Of a stretch of 64,000 nucleotides of DNA, positions 50,108-58,388 are shown piece after piece. Made by a program: the position numbers and the translations under genes. How positions within the stretch are numbered: the stretch's first letter is position 1; each line of letters opens with the position of its first letter. The DNA comes from Terrimonas sp964445775 (lineage in GTDB: Bacteria; Bacteroidota; Bacteroidia; Chitinophagales; Chitinophagaceae): positions 124,001 to 188,000 of the forward strand of contig CAYUMH010000001.1 of assembly GCA_964445775.1 (NCBI GenBank), in the 5' to 3' direction. Below the pieces are notes generated by a model, which worked only from the letters and a program-made list of their open reading frames with translations, did not search any database and was not told where the DNA came from.

Positions 50108-50473
50108 ATGCAGCTTACAGCAAAATTGATACAGTTACTGCCTTTACAAACAGGAGCAGGTAAAAACGGACAGTGGAAAAAACAGGATATTATTGTGGAG
50201 ACCGAAGGCCAGTATCCTAAAAAAGTATGCATCTCCATCTGGGGCGATAAAATAAATGAAGCTATTTTAAAACCGGGCAACCAGCTTACTATTGATTTTG
50301 ATGTGGAAAGCCGCGAATACAACGGCCGCTGGTACACCGATGTAAAAGCATGGCGTGTGGATGCTGCGTCCGCTGGTGGCAGCAGTGCAGGGCCGGTAGA
50401 CAAACTGCCTGCAGATGATGTGTACAACCAGACATTTACCAGCGATGACGACAAAGAAGATCTTCCTTTCTAA
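50108..50473 (+). CDS. DUF3127 protein, OB-fold, with an SSB-like acidic C-terminal tip
   Basis: 121 residues. MQLTAKLIQLLPLQTGAGKNGQWKKQDIIVETEGQYPKKVCISIWGDKI and REYNGRWYTDVKAWRVD form a small five-strand OB-like barrel. This is DUF3127, widespread in Bacteroidota. A flexible Ser/Gly/Pro linker leads to the end TSDDDKEDLPF, which closely mimics the DDDIPF tip by which SSB recruits repair proteins. A nucleic-acid-binding role is therefore plausible (inference). Own promoter and own terminator, so monocistronic. Confidence 0.85.
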   Translation: MQLTAKLIQLLPLQTGAGKNGQWKKQDIIVETEGQYPKKVCISIWGDKINEAILKPGNQLTIDFDVESREYNGRWYTDVKAWRVDAASAGGSSAGPVDKLPADDVYNQTFTSDDDKEDLPF

Positions 50474-50492
50474 AATGAAAATAAATAACTCC

Positions 50493-50522
50493 AGCCACCT
50501 GCCGATAACAGGTGGCTTTTTT
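50493..50522 (+). terminator. Terminator of the DUF3127 gene
   Basis: AGCCACCTG / CAGGTGGCT, a perfect 9-bp stem with a 7-nt loop, followed by T6. Confidence 0.92.
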
Positions 50523-50566
50523 ATGCCCCGAAAAATTTAACTTGTAACCCGATAAATGAACCGCAC

Positions 50567-51706
50567 ATGATCAGCATTTGGGAAAAAGAAATATTATACG
50601 CACCGGTAGATATATTGATCGCGGGCAGTGGCCTCATGGGCTTATGGACCGCCTACGAAATAAAGAAACGCCGGCCAGGTTTGTCGGTACAGATCATTGA
50701 CAGGGGTAACATTCCTACTGGCGCTTCTACCCGCAACGCAGGCTTTGCCTGTTTTGGCAGTGCTACCGAGCTGATCAGCGATAAAGCAAATACCGGTAAT
50801 GACCTGATGCTGGAAGTAGTGAACAACCGGTATAAAGGCATTCAAAAAACACGTATTGTTTTAGGAGACGCATCTATTGACTTTGAACCCTGCGGTGGGT
50901 ATGAAGCCATCCAGTCAAACTATACAGAGTATGCTTTTTTACAGGAACATATTGATACCTTAAATAAGGACCTGCAATCCATCACCGGACTGCCCCAAAC
51001 CTTTACCGTTGATAATGGCTCTTTACAAACCCAGGGTTTAACCGGTTTTGATGCGCTGGTATATTCACCTTTGGAAGGGGCTTTACACAGTGGTAAACTG
51101 GTGAACAGTTTAACCGCCCTGGTGCAACAAATGGGTGTAACCATTCGCATGCATACGGAGCTGTTGTATTGGGAACAATTGGCTACGCAAATAAATGCGC
51201 ATACACCCGGAGGTGTTATTCCCTGTCAGCAATTGATTATGGCTACCAACGGCTTTACACAAAACCTGTTACCGGGTCTACATATAAAGCCGGGCCGTGG
51301 CCAGGTGGTTGTCACCAAACCCATACCGGGCCTGCGTTTACACGGCACTTTTCATTTCGATGAAGGCTTTTATTACTGGCGGCACCTGGGCAACCGCGTA
51401 CTATTGGGTGGTGGCCGTAATATGGCTTTTGAAGAAGAGCAAACCTGCGAATTGCAAACTACCGGTACCATACAAAATGGCCTGCATCATTTTTTACAGC
51501 AACATATTTTACAACCCTATGGCATCAATAATATTGACGATGTTATAGACTATAGCTGGGCGGGCATCATGGCTTTTACTGAAAATAAACTGCCGCAGGT
51601 GAGTACGGTTGCACCCAATGTATATGCGGCTATTGCCTGTAACGGTATGGGAGTGGCGTTATCCTCTGTTATTGCCGAACAGGTGGCCGATACGGTTTTC
51701 CGTTAA
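50567..51706 (+). CDS. FAD-dependent oxidoreductase, DAO (D-amino acid/glycine oxidase) family
   Basis: 379 residues. The FAD-binding Rossmann motif is ILIAGSGLMGLWTAYEIKKR (16-35), with Asp/Glu of the second strand in VQIIDRG, then ASTRNAGFACFGS, where a Cys or His often holds FAD in this family. GRGQVVVTKPIPGL and YYWRHLGNRVLLGGGRNMAFE are typical of the C-terminal half, and VAPNVYAAIACNGMGVALSSVIAEQVAD closes the FAD site. It oxidises an amine or amino acid; substrate unknown. It is followed by rmuC 91 bp later with no obvious link. Confidence 0.88.
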   Translation: MISIWEKEILYAPVDILIAGSGLMGLWTAYEIKKRRPGLSVQIIDRGNIPTGASTRNAGFACFGSATELISDKANTGNDLMLEVVNNRYKGIQKTRIVLGDASIDFEPCGGYEAIQSNYTEYAFLQEHIDTLNKDLQSITGLPQTFTVDNGSLQTQGLTGFDALVYSPLEGALHSGKLVNSLTALVQQMGVTIRMHTELLYWEQLATQINAHTPGGVIPCQQLIMATNGFTQNLLPGLHIKPGRGQVVVTKPIPGLRLHGTFHFDEGFYYWRHLGNRVLLGGGRNMAFEEEQTCELQTTGTIQNGLHHFLQQHILQPYGINNIDDVIDYSWAGIMAFTENKLPQVSTVAPNVYAAIACNGMGVALSSVIAEQVADTVFR

Positions 51707-51797
51707 CCTATTGTTTTTATTGCGGGTATTTTTATTGCTGCTGCGTACAACAGTTTGCGGCGGGTATCGTTATACAACAAACATTTAAGCTACAACC

Positions 51798-53444
51798 ATG
51801 GATATTATTGCTATCGTAACAGGACTGCTGATCGGTCTGGTGGCCGGTTATTTTATTTGCAGCCTTTTATATAAAAATAAAACTATTGCCAAACAGGAAT
51901 ATGATAACCTGCAAAGAAACCTGAATGAAGTGACCACCCAAATGAAAATTGCACAGGACCGCCTGTCCCAGCAGGAACAGGCTTTTGTACAACTGAATCA
52001 TAAATATGAAACAAGAGAATCGGAACTGGTAAAACTACAATACCGCGAAGCAGCCCTGTTAACCTCGCTGGAAAACCAGGAGCAGCAACAGGCACAGTTG
52101 CATATATTGTTGCAGGAGCAAAAACAACTGACGCTGGATCAGTTAGCCGAACTGCAGGGTGTAAAAGAAAGATGGTCCGAAGAAAAAGCCAATCATATGG
52201 CTTTTAGCAGTGAGCTTACGGCAAAGAACAATGCGTTAAAGGAAACCAATGCGGCACTCACCCATCAACACCAGCAGCAGGAAACCAAACTAAATACGCT
52301 TACAGCACAATACAACCAACTGCATGCAGATAACAGCACGGCAGTAGCCAATAACCAGGCGCTTACAGAAAAACTGCAACTGCAAAAACAGGAAATACTG
52401 GATATGCAGCGCAATGCACAGTTACAGTTTGAAAAAATTGCCAACCAGATATTGGAAGAAAAAACCGGCAGGTTTACTGAAGCCAATAAAACCAATATGG
52501 AAGCCCTGTTAAAACCGCTGGGCGAAAACATTGAAACCTTTAAAAAGAAGGTAGAAGAAACTTATGACAAGGAATCCAAACAACGTTTTTCACTGGAAGA
52601 AAAAGTAAAGGAACTGGTAGAACAAACCAACAAGGTGAGCAGCGAGGCCAATAACCTGGCCAATGCCTTAAAGGGACAAACCAAAAAACAGGGTAACTGG
52701 GGCGAGATGATACTGGAGAGTATCCTGCAACAATCGGGACTGGTAAAAAACCGCGAATACTTTTTACAACAGACCATTAAAGATGAAAATGGTAATAACC
52801 TGCGTCCTGATGTATTGGTCAATTTGCCCGATAAAAGGGTCATCATTATCGACTCCAAAGTATCGTTGGTAGCTTATGACCGGTTTTTTGCCGCCGACAA
52901 TGCCGAACAGCAGGCCGGCTTTTTAAAGGAGCATATCAACGCGGTGTACAACCATATCAATGACCTACACAATAAACAATACGATAACCTGGAAGCTTCG
53001 CTGGATTTTACCATGATGTTTATTCCCATAGAACCTGCTTACCTGGCTGCCATTCAGGCCGATCCTGATCTGTGGGCCCATGCTTATGCCAAACGTATTT
53101 TACTCATCAGTCCTACCAACCTTATTGCCTGTTTAAAACTCATGGCCGATCTCTGGAAGCGGGAGCAGCAAAGCAAAAACGCCATGGCTATTGTAGAAAG
53201 AGGGGAGCGGTTATATGAAAAATTTGTAGGCTTTGTGAATACGCTTGAAGAAGTAGGTAAACATATCAATAATACCCAGCAGGCTTACAACAAAGCGGTC
53301 AACCAGTTAAACAGTGGTAATGGTCACCTCATTGGACATGCTTTAAAACTAAAAAGCCTGGGCCTCAAATCCAGTAAAGAAATTCCGACAGCCTTGTTAC
53401 CATTGGATGAAGAGGAACCGGCTGATACATCGCCGGCGGAGTAG
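51798..53444 (+). CDS. rmuC: DNA recombination protein RmuC
   Basis: 548 residues. An N-terminal membrane helix (about 3-25) is followed by a long Gln/Glu-rich coiled coil (30-215). The RmuC domain (about 250-480) shows KGQTKKQGNWGEMILESILQQSGL, RPDVLVNLPDKRVIIIDSKVSL and DFTMMFIPIEPAYLAA, ILLISPTNLIACLKLM. The core resembles restriction-type nucleases (D...DSK). It limits inversions and rearrangements at repeats in E. coli. Its repeat-rich genome context is of interest. Ends with an acidic tail. Confidence 0.94.
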   Translation: MDIIAIVTGLLIGLVAGYFICSLLYKNKTIAKQEYDNLQRNLNEVTTQMKIAQDRLSQQEQAFVQLNHKYETRESELVKLQYREAALLTSLENQEQQQAQLHILLQEQKQLTLDQLAELQGVKERWSEEKANHMAFSSELTAKNNALKETNAALTHQHQQQETKLNTLTAQYNQLHADNSTAVANNQALTEKLQLQKQEILDMQRNAQLQFEKIANQILEEKTGRFTEANKTNMEALLKPLGENIETFKKKVEETYDKESKQRFSLEEKVKELVEQTNKVSSEANNLANALKGQTKKQGNWGEMILESILQQSGLVKNREYFLQQTIKDENGNNLRPDVLVNLPDKRVIIIDSKVSLVAYDRFFAADNAEQQAGFLKEHINAVYNHINDLHNKQYDNLEASLDFTMMFIPIEPAYLAAIQADPDLWAHAYAKRILLISPTNLIACLKLMADLWKREQQSKNAMAIVERGERLYEKFVGFVNTLEEVGKHINNTQQAYNKAVNQLNSGNGHLIGHALKLKSLGLKSSKEIPTALLPLDEEEPADTSPAE

Positions 53445-53463
53445 GGTTTATATCACTCCTTTA

Positions 53464-53845
53464 CGTCACCTCGACGCAGGAGAGGTCCCCTGCAACAGGA
53501 GAATATGTTACCACGGAGTTACACAGAGGCTTTTCACTGAGTAACACAGAGGGGCTCGTCCCCTACAATGGGAGAATCTGGTACAGCGGAGTAGCACAGC
53601 ATGTTTCACATCGTAACACAAAGGGTTCGTCACCTCGACGCAGGAGAGGTCTCCTGCAATTGGAAAAATGCGGTATGGCGTACCAGCACAGCGGTTCTCA
53701 ATCAAATAAAAACACTAACTGATGCCATCGGCATCACACATTTATAACCACATCCATAACAATGATACTTCGACCCCAGCGGGGTCGCATATTTTTATAG
53801 TATTACTGAAGAGCAAGGGCGTCTCCCTCGCCGCAGGCGAAGTCC
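53464..53845. repeat. Repeat-rich spacer between rmuC and the GH51 gene
   Basis: The gap 53445-53874 (430 bp) has no gene. A 24-nt direct repeat (starts CGTCACCTCGACGCAGGAG) occurs at 53464-53487 and 53628-53651, each a palindrome around GACGCAGG. GATGCC-ATC-GGCATC then CACACATT lies near 53720. CGACCCC-AGC-GGGGTCG followed by CATATTTTTA lies near 53769-53795, a relative of 17610-17630. CTCGCCGCAGGCGA lies near 53828. In between are GGAGTTACACAGAGG-like and GAGTAACACAGAGG-like stretches. Confidence 0.65.
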
Positions 53846-53874
53846 CCTTAGTCCACCAACTAACCCAAACAACC

Positions 53875-55428
53875 CTACTGCAGCTGCAACAACACAACCG
53901 CCTTAGCCGGCAGTGTAACAGTTAATACCCCATTCTTCAACACCCCTTTATTAAAATCTGCCAGCTGCACCGTATTAGGCTTATCAAATGTATTATGGTC
54001 GGTAATATTAGCTGTCGTTAATATTTTACCACTTAGCTTTTTGCCTTTTAATTTCGATACATCAATGGTAACCGTCTTCGTTTCCGCAACATCAATATTG
54101 GCCAGGGTAAAACTGGTTACACCATTTTTTTGAGAGGCCGAAGCACTGATGGTATTCACCGGTTTATTGCGGATGGTTACCAGGTCGGGCGCAATGTTAA
54201 GCGGCAGGTAAGTAGCGTCCTGGTGCACACGGTACAGGTCAAACACATGATAGGTTGGCGTTAATACCATCTTATCGTTATTGGTCAGTATCATGGATTG
54301 CAGCACATTCACCACCTGCGCTATATTGGCCATCTGTATCCGGTCGGTATACTTATTAAAAATATTCAGGGTAAGGGCCGCTACCATAGCATCCCGCATG
54401 GTGTTTTGCTGAAACAGGTGACCGGGATTAGTGCCGGGCTCGGTATTAAACCAGGTACCCCATTCATCCACCATCAGGCCTATCTTCTTTTGCTGGTCAT
54501 ACTTATCCATAATGGCCATATGTTTCAGTAATACCTCTTCTATTTCCAGGGCTTTGCCTATGATCCAGTAATACTCCTCGTTATTAAACTGGGTGGCGGA
54601 GCCTTTTTTATTCCAGTCGCGGATAGTATAATAATGCAGGGACAGGCCATGCATCCTGTTGCCGATATTCTTCATCAGCACTTCGGTCCAGTTATAATCA
54701 TAATCGCTGGCGCCGCTGGCTATTTTAAACAACTTATTGCCGTTATAATTGCGGCAGTAGGTGGAATAACGGCGGTACAGATCGGCATAAAACTCCGGGC
54801 GCATCTCACCACCACAACCCCAGCTTTCATTACCCACCCCAAAATACTTCACCTTCCAGGGTTTATCGCGGCCATTTTGCCGGCGCAGGTTGGCCATGGG
54901 GCTTTCACCGTCCGATGTCATATACTCCACCCATTTGGCCATCTCCTCTACCGTGCCGCTGCCTACATTACCGCTGATATAAGGCTCGGTGCCCAGCAGC
55001 TCGCAAAGGTTTAAAAACTCGTGGGTGCCAAAACTATTATCTTCAATGGTGCCGCCCCAGTTGGTGTTCACCATCTTGGGCCTTTTTTCTTTAGGGCCAA
55101 TACCATCCATCCAATGGTACTCATCGGCAAAGCAGCCGCCCGGCCAGCGCAGGTTAGGTATCTGTAACTTCTTTAGCGCTTCCACTACATCGGTGCGGTA
55201 ACCTTTGTTATTGGGAATAGGAGAATTTTCACCTACCCAGATGCCGCCATAAATACAGGTGCCCAGGTGTTCGGCAAAATGCCCGTAAATATGTTTGCTG
55301 ATGGTGCGTTGAGCGCTATCGGGGTATACCTGTATATGGATACTTTTTTGTGCGCCGGCAAAATGAGCAACACCCAGGCAACAAACAATCAACAAAATTT
55401 TGAAGGCTGAAGAACGATAAAACATCAT
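53875..55428 (-). CDS. GH51 alpha-L-arabinofuranosidase-like protein
   Basis: 517 residues with a signal peptide (cleavage near HFAGAQ). TISKHIYGHFAEHLGTCIYGGIWV, LRWPGGCFADEYHWMDGIGP and the acid/base Glu in KYFGVGNESWGCGGEM, with the nucleophile Glu in LMVDEWGTWFNTEPG. A C-terminal beta-sandwich (about 390-517) follows, as in GH51. It releases arabinofuranose from arabinoxylan or arabinan side chains. The export signal suggests periplasmic or surface action. It diverges from a Crp/Fnr operon. Confidence 0.93.
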   Translation of the reverse strand: MMFYRSSAFKILLIVCCLGVAHFAGAQKSIHIQVYPDSAQRTISKHIYGHFAEHLGTCIYGGIWVGENSPIPNNKGYRTDVVEALKKLQIPNLRWPGGCFADEYHWMDGIGPKEKRPKMVNTNWGGTIEDNSFGTHEFLNLCELLGTEPYISGNVGSGTVEEMAKWVEYMTSDGESPMANLRRQNGRDKPWKVKYFGVGNESWGCGGEMRPEFYADLYRRYSTYCRNYNGNKLFKIASGASDYDYNWTEVLMKNIGNRMHGLSLHYYTIRDWNKKGSATQFNNEEYYWIIGKALEIEEVLLKHMAIMDKYDQQKKIGLMVDEWGTWFNTEPGTNPGHLFQQNTMRDAMVAALTLNIFNKYTDRIQMANIAQVVNVLQSMILTNNDKMVLTPTYHVFDLYRVHQDATYLPLNIAPDLVTIRNKPVNTISASASQKNGVTSFTLANIDVAETKTVTIDVSKLKGKKLSGKILTTANITDHNTFDKPNTVQLADFNKGVLKNGVLTVTLPAKAVVLLQLQ

Positions 55429-55581
55429 AGCAATATAGTTAGAGGTAATAAACGGCTAACAATATAAGCCGTATGCGTTAAAAATATTAATAGGATATTA
55501 TCTCTTATTGCTACTATTTAAACTGGGTATAAAAATAGGATTACCTTTAAGCCAGTATTTTATCCAGACAACCCTCACGAT

Positions 55582-56157
55582 ATGCCGGCAATTTTTAAAG
55601 CGCACCTGCAAAAATTTATTACCCTTACCGATACTGAGTTTGAAGCCATACTACCTTACTTTGAAACCATCACGGTAAAGAAAAAAGAAAACCTGCTTAC
55701 CGAAGGACAAATATGCCGGACCAACTTTTTTGTATTGAAAGGTTGTTTGCGTAAATTTTTCATCAACGAAAAAGGCGTGGAACAAACCACCGAATTTGCA
55801 CCCGAAACATGGTGGATGACCGATAATATGGCCTATGAATTTCAACGGCCCACGGAGTTCTTCATCCAGGCCATTGAAAAATCGGAAGTGCTCACTATAC
55901 ACCATACAGCGCAGCAGGAACTGTTGAAACAGTTCCCCGTAATGGAACGTTATTTCCGTTTTATTTACCAGCGGGCCTATGCGGCGTCGCAAATGCGTAT
56001 AAAATATTTATACGGACTGTCTAAAGAAGATTTTTACCACAACTTTAATGACAAACAACCGGAGTTTGTACAACGCATTCCCCAATACCTGCTGGCCTCA
56101 TTCCTGGGTATTACGCCCGAATATTTAAGTGAAATAAGGAACAAAAGACGTTCTTAA
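55582..56157 (+). CDS. Crp/Fnr family transcriptional regulator, copy 2
   Basis: 191 residues. Cyclic-nucleotide-binding-like barrel (KKKENLLTEGQICRTNFFVLKGCLRKFFIN, TTEFAPETWWMTDNMAYEF) and C-terminal winged HTH (RIPQYLLASFLGITPEYLSEIRNKR). It is closely similar in plan to 40667-41260. No FNR-type cysteine cluster; effector unknown. It begins a probable three-gene unit with a DoxX protein and an AhpD-like protein, so control of a redox or detoxification function is plausible. Confidence 0.9.
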   Translation: MPAIFKAHLQKFITLTDTEFEAILPYFETITVKKKENLLTEGQICRTNFFVLKGCLRKFFINEKGVEQTTEFAPETWWMTDNMAYEFQRPTEFFIQAIEKSEVLTIHHTAQQELLKQFPVMERYFRFIYQRAYAASQMRIKYLYGLSKEDFYHNFNDKQPEFVQRIPQYLLASFLGITPEYLSEIRNKRRS

Positions 56158-56217
56158 ACCAGTTTAAGATTTTTATACATTTTTAGTGGCAGCTTTGTGT
56201 TATTAAAAACAAGGCCA

Positions 56218-56664
56218 ATGAATGCAAAGCAGGGTAATATAGCACAACTATTTTTACGTTTAGCTATTGCTGTTTCCTTTTTATCGGCAGTTGCTGATCG
56301 CTTTGGTATTTGGGGCGCACCTGGTGCTGCCTTTGTAAGCTGGGGTAACTGGCAAAACTTTGTGGCATACAGCAATAGTGTCAATAGTTTTATCAGTCCT
56401 TCATGGGGTAATATATTGGCAGGCATCGCCACTTTTTTAGAAATAGCACTGGCCCTGCTTTTATTGGTTGGTTACCGGTTAAAACTGGCCGCTACACTAT
56501 CAGGTTTATTACTGTTAAGCTTTGCCCTGGCTATGACAGTCAGTTTTGGTCCCAAACCGGCCATGGACTACTCGGTATGGACGGCCGCTGTTGCCTGTTT
56601 TTTACTGGCCACTATACCACAACACCGCTACAGTATTGATTATATAATAACAAAAAACAAATAA
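56218..56664 (+). CDS. DoxX-like membrane protein
   Basis: 148 residues from ATG 56218 (MNAKQGNIAQLFLRLAIAVSFL); a GTG 21 nt upstream is also in frame. Four hydrophobic helices: residues about 8-25, 63-85 (ILAGIATFLEIALALLLLVGY), 88-106 and 113-132. The arrangement with GIATFLEIALALLLLVG-RLKLAATLSGLLLL is typical of DoxX/DoxD-like proteins, several of which take part in membrane thiol or oxidative-stress complexes. Its stop overlaps the next start by one base (TAATG), implying translational coupling. Confidence 0.82.
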   Translation: MNAKQGNIAQLFLRLAIAVSFLSAVADRFGIWGAPGAAFVSWGNWQNFVAYSNSVNSFISPSWGNILAGIATFLEIALALLLLVGYRLKLAATLSGLLLLSFALAMTVSFGPKPAMDYSVWTAAVACFLLATIPQHRYSIDYIITKNK

Positions 56665-57104
56665 TGGAAACAAGATTAAACATCCAGGAACTTGAACCGC
56701 AGGCCTATAAAGCCATGTATGCATTGGAAGCATTTTTAGCCGGCAGCCAGTTAAGTAAATCGCATAAGGAATTATTAAAAATAAGGGCTTCGCAGATCAA
56801 CGGTTGTGCTTTTTGTATTGATATGCACACCAAAGATGCACTGAAACAGGGCGAGACCACCCAGCGTATTTTTTTACTCAATGCCTGGCGCGAAACCGAC
56901 CTGTTTACCGACGAGGAAAAAGCGGTACTGGCCATTACTGAAGAAATAACCCTGATCCACCAGCATGGTTTATCTGACGAAACCTATGCCCAAGCACAAC
57001 AATTTTTTAATGCAAACTATATTGCACAACTCATTATGGCGGTAGCCACCATTAATGCCTGGAACCGTATTGCTATCAGCTCAAGAACGGCTGTACCCCG
57101 GTAA
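56664..57104 (+). CDS. Carboxymuconolactone decarboxylase / AhpD-like alkylhydroperoxidase
   Basis: 146 residues, helical. The redox motif is INGCAFCIDMHTKDAL (Cys48, Cys51, His55), the AhpD CxxCxxxH signature. LFLLNAWRETDLFTDEEKAVLAITEEIT and ALIMAVATINAWNRIAI-type sequence complete the fold. Shorter than the protein at 5121 and not a copy of it. Coupled to the DoxX-like gene and preceded by a Crp/Fnr regulator. A role in peroxide or other reactive-electrophile detoxification is inferred. Confidence 0.88.
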   Translation: METRLNIQELEPQAYKAMYALEAFLAGSQLSKSHKELLKIRASQINGCAFCIDMHTKDALKQGETTQRIFLLNAWRETDLFTDEEKAVLAITEEITLIHQHGLSDETYAQAQQFFNANYIAQLIMAVATINAWNRIAISSRTAVPR

Positions 57105-57153
57105 AATTTTAAACCATTGAGTATCACAGGGACTTTCACTTGAAACAACCCGT

Positions 57154-57290
57154 CACCCCGACGCAGGAGGGGGTCTCCCGGAGGAATGGATAATTTGTGT
57201 TTAAAAAAGGGTAGTGTAAAACCACAGCGTAAAACGGAGTATTTCTCTATGTCAAATAAACCCGCCCGTCTCCCTCGCCGCAGGCGAGGT
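57154..57290. repeat. Palindromic repeats upstream of the ssb terminator
   Basis: Within 57105-57320 no gene is seen. GTCACCCCGACGCAGGAGGG (57154 on) and CTCCCTCGCCGCAGGCGAGG (about 57272-57291) belong to the same stem-GCAGG-stem family seen at 53464, 53628 and 53828. Confidence 0.55.
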
Positions 57291-57320
57291 CTACCTAGTC
57301 CCCCACAACCAGCAATTTAA

Positions 57321-57355
57321 AAAATAAAAAAGCCGCTACACAACCGTGCAGCGGC
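57321..57355 (-). terminator. Terminator of ssb
   Basis: GCCGCT-a-CAC-aacc-GTG-c-AGCGGC. On the minus strand it is followed by T6ATTTT. It lies 20 bp past the ssb stop. Confidence 0.85.
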
Positions 57356-57374
57356 CCTGGTGTTCATCAGGTGG

Positions 57375-57716
57375 TTATGCAACTTTCGGCCCAATCAGTA
57401 ATAACTCATTCACCAATATTTCCGATATATACTTCTTCGTTCCGTCCTTATCTGTATAACTGCGGTTTAGCAACTTGCCTTCAATGGCTACTTCCTTGCC
57501 TTTGTCCAGGTACTTCTCTACGCGGTCGGCAATTTTGCCCCAGGCCACCAGGCGGTGCCACTGGGTTTCGGTTACTTTCTCGCCCTGGGCATTGCGGTAA
57601 ATTTCGTTGGTAGCCATGCTGAAAGTGGCTACTTTTTTACCGCCTTCGGTGTTTTTCACTTCGGGTTTGCCGCCTAAATTGCCAATCAGCTGAACTTTGT
57701 TTTTTAAACTGTACAT
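57375..57716 (-). CDS. ssb: Short single-stranded DNA-binding protein without acidic tail
   Basis: 113 residues from ATG 57716 (MYSLKNKVQLIGNLGGKPEVK). The frame is open further upstream to 57818, but that part is not SSB-like. The OB-fold shows VATFSMATNEIYRN, TQWHRLVAWGKIADRVEKYLDKGKEVAIEGKL and YTDKDGTKKYISEILVNELLLIG, covering nearly the whole protein. It ends LLIGPKVA, with no disordered linker or DDDIPF tip, so it could coat ssDNA but not recruit partners in the usual way. Probably an accessory SSB paralogue. Confidence 0.92.
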   Translation of the reverse strand: MYSLKNKVQLIGNLGGKPEVKNTEGGKKVATFSMATNEIYRNAQGEKVTETQWHRLVAWGKIADRVEKYLDKGKEVAIEGKLLNRSYTDKDGTKKYISEILVNELLLIGPKVA

Positions 57717-57916
57717 AATGGTTAAAATTTTGTTGCCAAAGCAACGGTTAACATTTATTTCAACCGGCCGGTACAACCCCGGCCGGCAATACAAAGATGT
57801 ACTCCGCCAATACCCCAAGCCGGAGATTAAATGTTTGTATACGTTTATAATCGTGTATAAACGGTTACAATCGGGTGACTTTTTGTATCTTTTAGCTAGT
57901 TAACCAATCACCACCT

Positions 57917-58297
57917 ATGCTAACACAATCCACCACCGATTGCCGGCAGTGCGGCAAAACTGTAAGAGGCCGTACCGACAAACGTTTTTGCGACGATTAC
58001 TGCCGCAGTGCCTTTAACAACCAGTTAAAAACCCGGCTCAGTAAAACCGTAAAAGCGGTCAATGCCATCCTGCTAAAAAACCGTAAAATACTGGAAAGCC
58101 TCTTGCCCCGGGATGTTGATACCATTAAAACCACCCGCGATAAACTGCTGCACCAGGGTTTTAGTTTTACCTACCATACGCATAGCTACCTTACCAAAAC
58201 CGGTAAAAACTATGTGTACTGTTACGAGTATGGTTATTTACCGTTAGATAATGACTGGCTACTGCTGGTTCGCCGGCAGGAAGAAGCTGCCGGTTAA
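57917..58297 (+). CDS. Small zinc-ribbon protein, function unknown
   Basis: 126 residues. The N-terminus has TDCRQCGKTVRGRTDKRFCDDYCRSAFNN, a CxxC...CxxxC zinc ribbon (Cys9, Cys12, then the Cys pair of FCDDYC). A helical middle (LKTRLSKTVKAVNAILLKNRKILESLL) and an aromatic C-terminus (FSFTYHTHSYLTKTGKNYVYCYEYGYLPLDNDWLLLV) follow. Proteins of this plan are common but uncharacterised in Bacteroidota. It diverges from ssb across 200 bp; a nucleic-acid role is a guess. Confidence 0.75.
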   Translation: MLTQSTTDCRQCGKTVRGRTDKRFCDDYCRSAFNNQLKTRLSKTVKAVNAILLKNRKILESLLPRDVDTIKTTRDKLLHQGFSFTYHTHSYLTKTGKNYVYCYEYGYLPLDNDWLLLVRRQEEAAG

Positions 58298-58388
58298 GCA
58301 CTTAACCTCCATGCCCGGCCCCACAGCTTTAACCTAAATACCACATGCTGTATATGGCCCGCTGTAATAATCTTGTTATTTTTATAAC

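Noticed and set aside
53464..53651. Possible CRISPR array (repeat with 24 identical bases, 164 bp apart)
   Set aside because: Only two units, spacing far too long, repeats palindromic and of a dispersed type, no cas genes in the window.
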